From Flavobacteriales bacterium (GTDB lineage: Bacteria; Bacteroidota; Bacteroidia; Flavobacteriales_D; Parvicellaceae): a stretch of 64,000 nt of DNA. The notes under the pieces were generated by a model. That model saw only the letters and a list, made by a program, of their open reading frames with translations, ran no database searches and had not been told where the DNA came from. The stretch is taken from assembly GCA_025210295.1 (NCBI GenBank), contig JAOASC010000041.1:32809-96808 (forward strand). Reading direction: 5' to 3'. The position numbers were made by a program, and so were the translations under genes. Every line of letters begins with the position of its first letter. Positions within the stretch are counted from its first letter, which is position 1. Shown here piece by piece: positions 62,651 to 64,000 of this stretch.

Positions 62651-64000
62651 TTATGGTGTTATATTTATCGTTGCTCTTACCTGTTCATCATTTATAATCG
62701 TTTTTGCATTAAGTACTGATATCTTCAGTCTAGTTTGATATCTACTTTGCAAACCTTTTTGCTCATATTCATAACTTCCAGTGTCATGTACATTCTTTTT
62801 AGCCATTGTATGTCCTGCTCCATGTATAGCCACTCCTGTCCTATTAAGATAAAATAAACTTTCTCCACTTTTAAGTTTTCTACTGAATCCCCCTGTCCAA
62901 TCAGAATAATCATCCGCCGTGCCTGGTGAATAGTAAAGAGGATTTAAATATATTATATTTATTATCCCAGTTGGAGAAACATCGCCTGTACTTGGATTAT
63001 TAATCATTTCCCTGTAAGCAATTCTATTAGCTGGAGCCTTACCATTTAAAGTTGGGACAGCAATTGCTCCAATTCCATTTTTCAAAGAAAATTGGTCTCC
63101 GCTATAAGATGACTTTAACTTCATGTAATCATCCATTGTAAATCCATCTTCTATAACTAAATCCACTGAAAAATTAACAGTAAGGATATAGTATTCACCT
63201 TTAAACTTACCTTTTTTAGCTTGTTTACTCTCTTTATAAGAAAGAAAATCAGCTTCTTGATTTGCAGACGGTAAGTTTTTACTATAAAGAGTTATACTGT
63301 TATTTTTCCAAAACGACTCATAATCTTGTTCACTTATTTGAGAGGGATCTACTGCATTATCCCCTGCAGTTATTAAATAATCAGTTCTTGAAATATTGAT
63401 TGTAGCTGTCCCGGGATTTGACTCTGTGGGTTTTCCTGTTACATCAACTTTTGCCTTTTCCAACCCTTCTAACTCAACAAACGCAACAACTTCATTTTCA
63501 GAAAAAGCATAAGGACTATTATGTGGATATTTCGGTGCCAATGGATCAACCGCAAAGAACCTTCCCAATCTTGGGTCATGCATTCTGAATCTATAATTTA
63601 CACTATTTCCTTTCCCTTTAACTTCGTTATCCTCTTCCTGTCCTTGGAATCCATATCTATAGTTATTATCAGTAGATTGTCCACTACGTTGTAACATACC
63701 AAATGGAAAATAATCAGAGAAACTTACAACATTTGCTGTATAATAGTCTCCTAGATTAATCTCATTATTTCCATCAACATCTTCTAGTAACTTCTGGTCG
63801 GTGATCACTGCTCTCACATTTCCTAAGTGGTCTTTAAGCTCATAAGATTTACTTCCTACTACTCTATAGTAAGTGGCGTCGTTATCGGCTCCTAATTTAT
63901 AAACTTGGGGTGGTAATGTTCCACTTAGGCGTGCTTCTGTTGTTGAGGATGAGAAAATGTTACTGGTCGTTGTTACTCCATTTTGTGTACTGTAGTGGTG
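62651..64000 (-). CDS. Rhs/YD-repeat polymorphic toxin, C-terminal part (partial, runs off window)
   Basis: The minus-strand frame is open from the window edge to the stop at 62651 (449 codons in view). An internal GTG at 63817 is not a true start. Up to about 63457 it is Rhs core: [77 protein letters not shown] and FVELEGLE. After the core, about 268 residues form an unrecognised variable C-terminal domain, expected to be the toxin. Near its end is [12 protein letters not shown] (HxxxH), then [10 protein letters not shown], a possible metal site. The large N-terminal part lies outside the window. Secretion is probably by type IX or type VI, undetermined here. Confidence 0.85.
   Translation of the reverse strand, partial: HHYSTQNGVTTTSNIFSSSTTEARLSGTLPPQVYKLGADNDATYYRVVGSKSYELKDHLGNVRAVITDQKLLEDVDGNNEINLGDYYTANVVSFSDYFPFGMLQRSGQSTDNNYRYGFQGQEEDNEVKGKGNSVNYRFRMHDPRLGRFFAVDPLAPKYPHNSPYAFSENEVVAFVELEGLEKAKVDVTGKPTESNPGTATINISRTDYLITAGDNAVDPSQISEQDYESFWKNNSITLYSKNLPSANQEADFLSYKESKQAKKGKFKGEYYILTVNFSVDLVIEDGFTMDDYMKLKSSYSGDQFSLKNGIGAIAVPTLNGKAPANRIAYREMINNPSTGDVSPTGIINIIYLNPLYYSPGTADDYSDWTGGFSRKLKSGESLFYLNRTGVAIHGAGHTMAKKNVHDTGSYEYEQKGLQSRYQTRLKISVLNAKTIINDEQVRATINITP

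Overview
The window is a 64 kb piece of a low-GC chromosome from the phylum Bacteroidota, most likely a marine Flavobacteriales-type bacterium (family not resolvable from sequence alone). The evidence is two secreted proteins with type IX secretion C-terminal sorting domains, promoter elements of the TAnnTTTG type, genes mostly without clear Shine-Dalgarno sequences, a SiaB/SiaC pair, a pdhA-pdhC pair without pdhB, and protein families typical of that class. It is compact and dominated by housekeeping genes. I see no CRISPR array and no intact insertion sequence.

Layout. 1-11 kb: the end of rpoN, a PAP2-like membrane protein, a MoeB/ThiF-rhodanese protein, pdhA-pdhC, then a long minus-strand series with uvrC, a radical SAM/SPASM protein, KDO transferase, an outer-membrane protein and queD. 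11-15 kb: a 7TMR-DISM receptor with a SpoIIE phosphatase domain, an RluA-type pseudouridine synthase and dprA. 15-21.7 kb (minus): an unknown secreted protein, three tandem TRL-like lipoproteins, tRNA-Cys, folB, a large SprB-like repeat protein with a sorting domain, and gltX. 21.7-31.4 kb (plus): an unknown secreted protein, an FG-GAP repeat surface protein, an enoyl-CoA hydratase, and a small polysaccharide export set (flippase, chain-length regulator, O-antigen ligase/polymerase). 31-37 kb: an outer-membrane protein, a glyoxalase II-like hydrolase, a large TolB-propeller/outer-membrane-barrel protein, a short TauE/SafE protein and a ParE-type toxin-antitoxin pair. 37-47 kb (minus): a DUF5060-like glycosidase-related protein, pbpC, and an unusual operon in which scoA and scoB are separated by a GT-C-type membrane protein gene. 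47-58 kb: rhodanese, rpmF-DUF177, lipoproteins, ftsE, an initiating sugar transferase with a PAP2 phosphatase, siaB-siaC, a TlpA-like thioredoxin, pyrD, a TerB-like protein and polA.

58-64 kb is the accessory part. On the minus strand it reads as a polymorphic-toxin cassette array: an Rhs gene running off the right edge with an unrecognised C-terminal toxin region, a directly coupled exported candidate immunity protein, a recombination scar (a short Rhs core fragment joined out of frame to the last 28 codons of another protein), a second candidate immunity protein, an orphan Rhs C-terminal cassette with a LysM-like segment, and a third candidate immunity protein. It is followed by a roughly 300-base stretch that looks like structured RNA or a mobile-element remnant.

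Possible functional links: the SpoIIE phosphatase at 11-13 kb and SiaB/SiaC at 52 kb could form one phospho-switch. The export genes at 27-31 kb and the sugar transferase/PAP2 pair at 50-51.7 kb could belong to one surface polysaccharide pathway, although the intervening glycosyltransferases are not in the window. Several starts are GTG or TTG; these are given where they decide coordinates.
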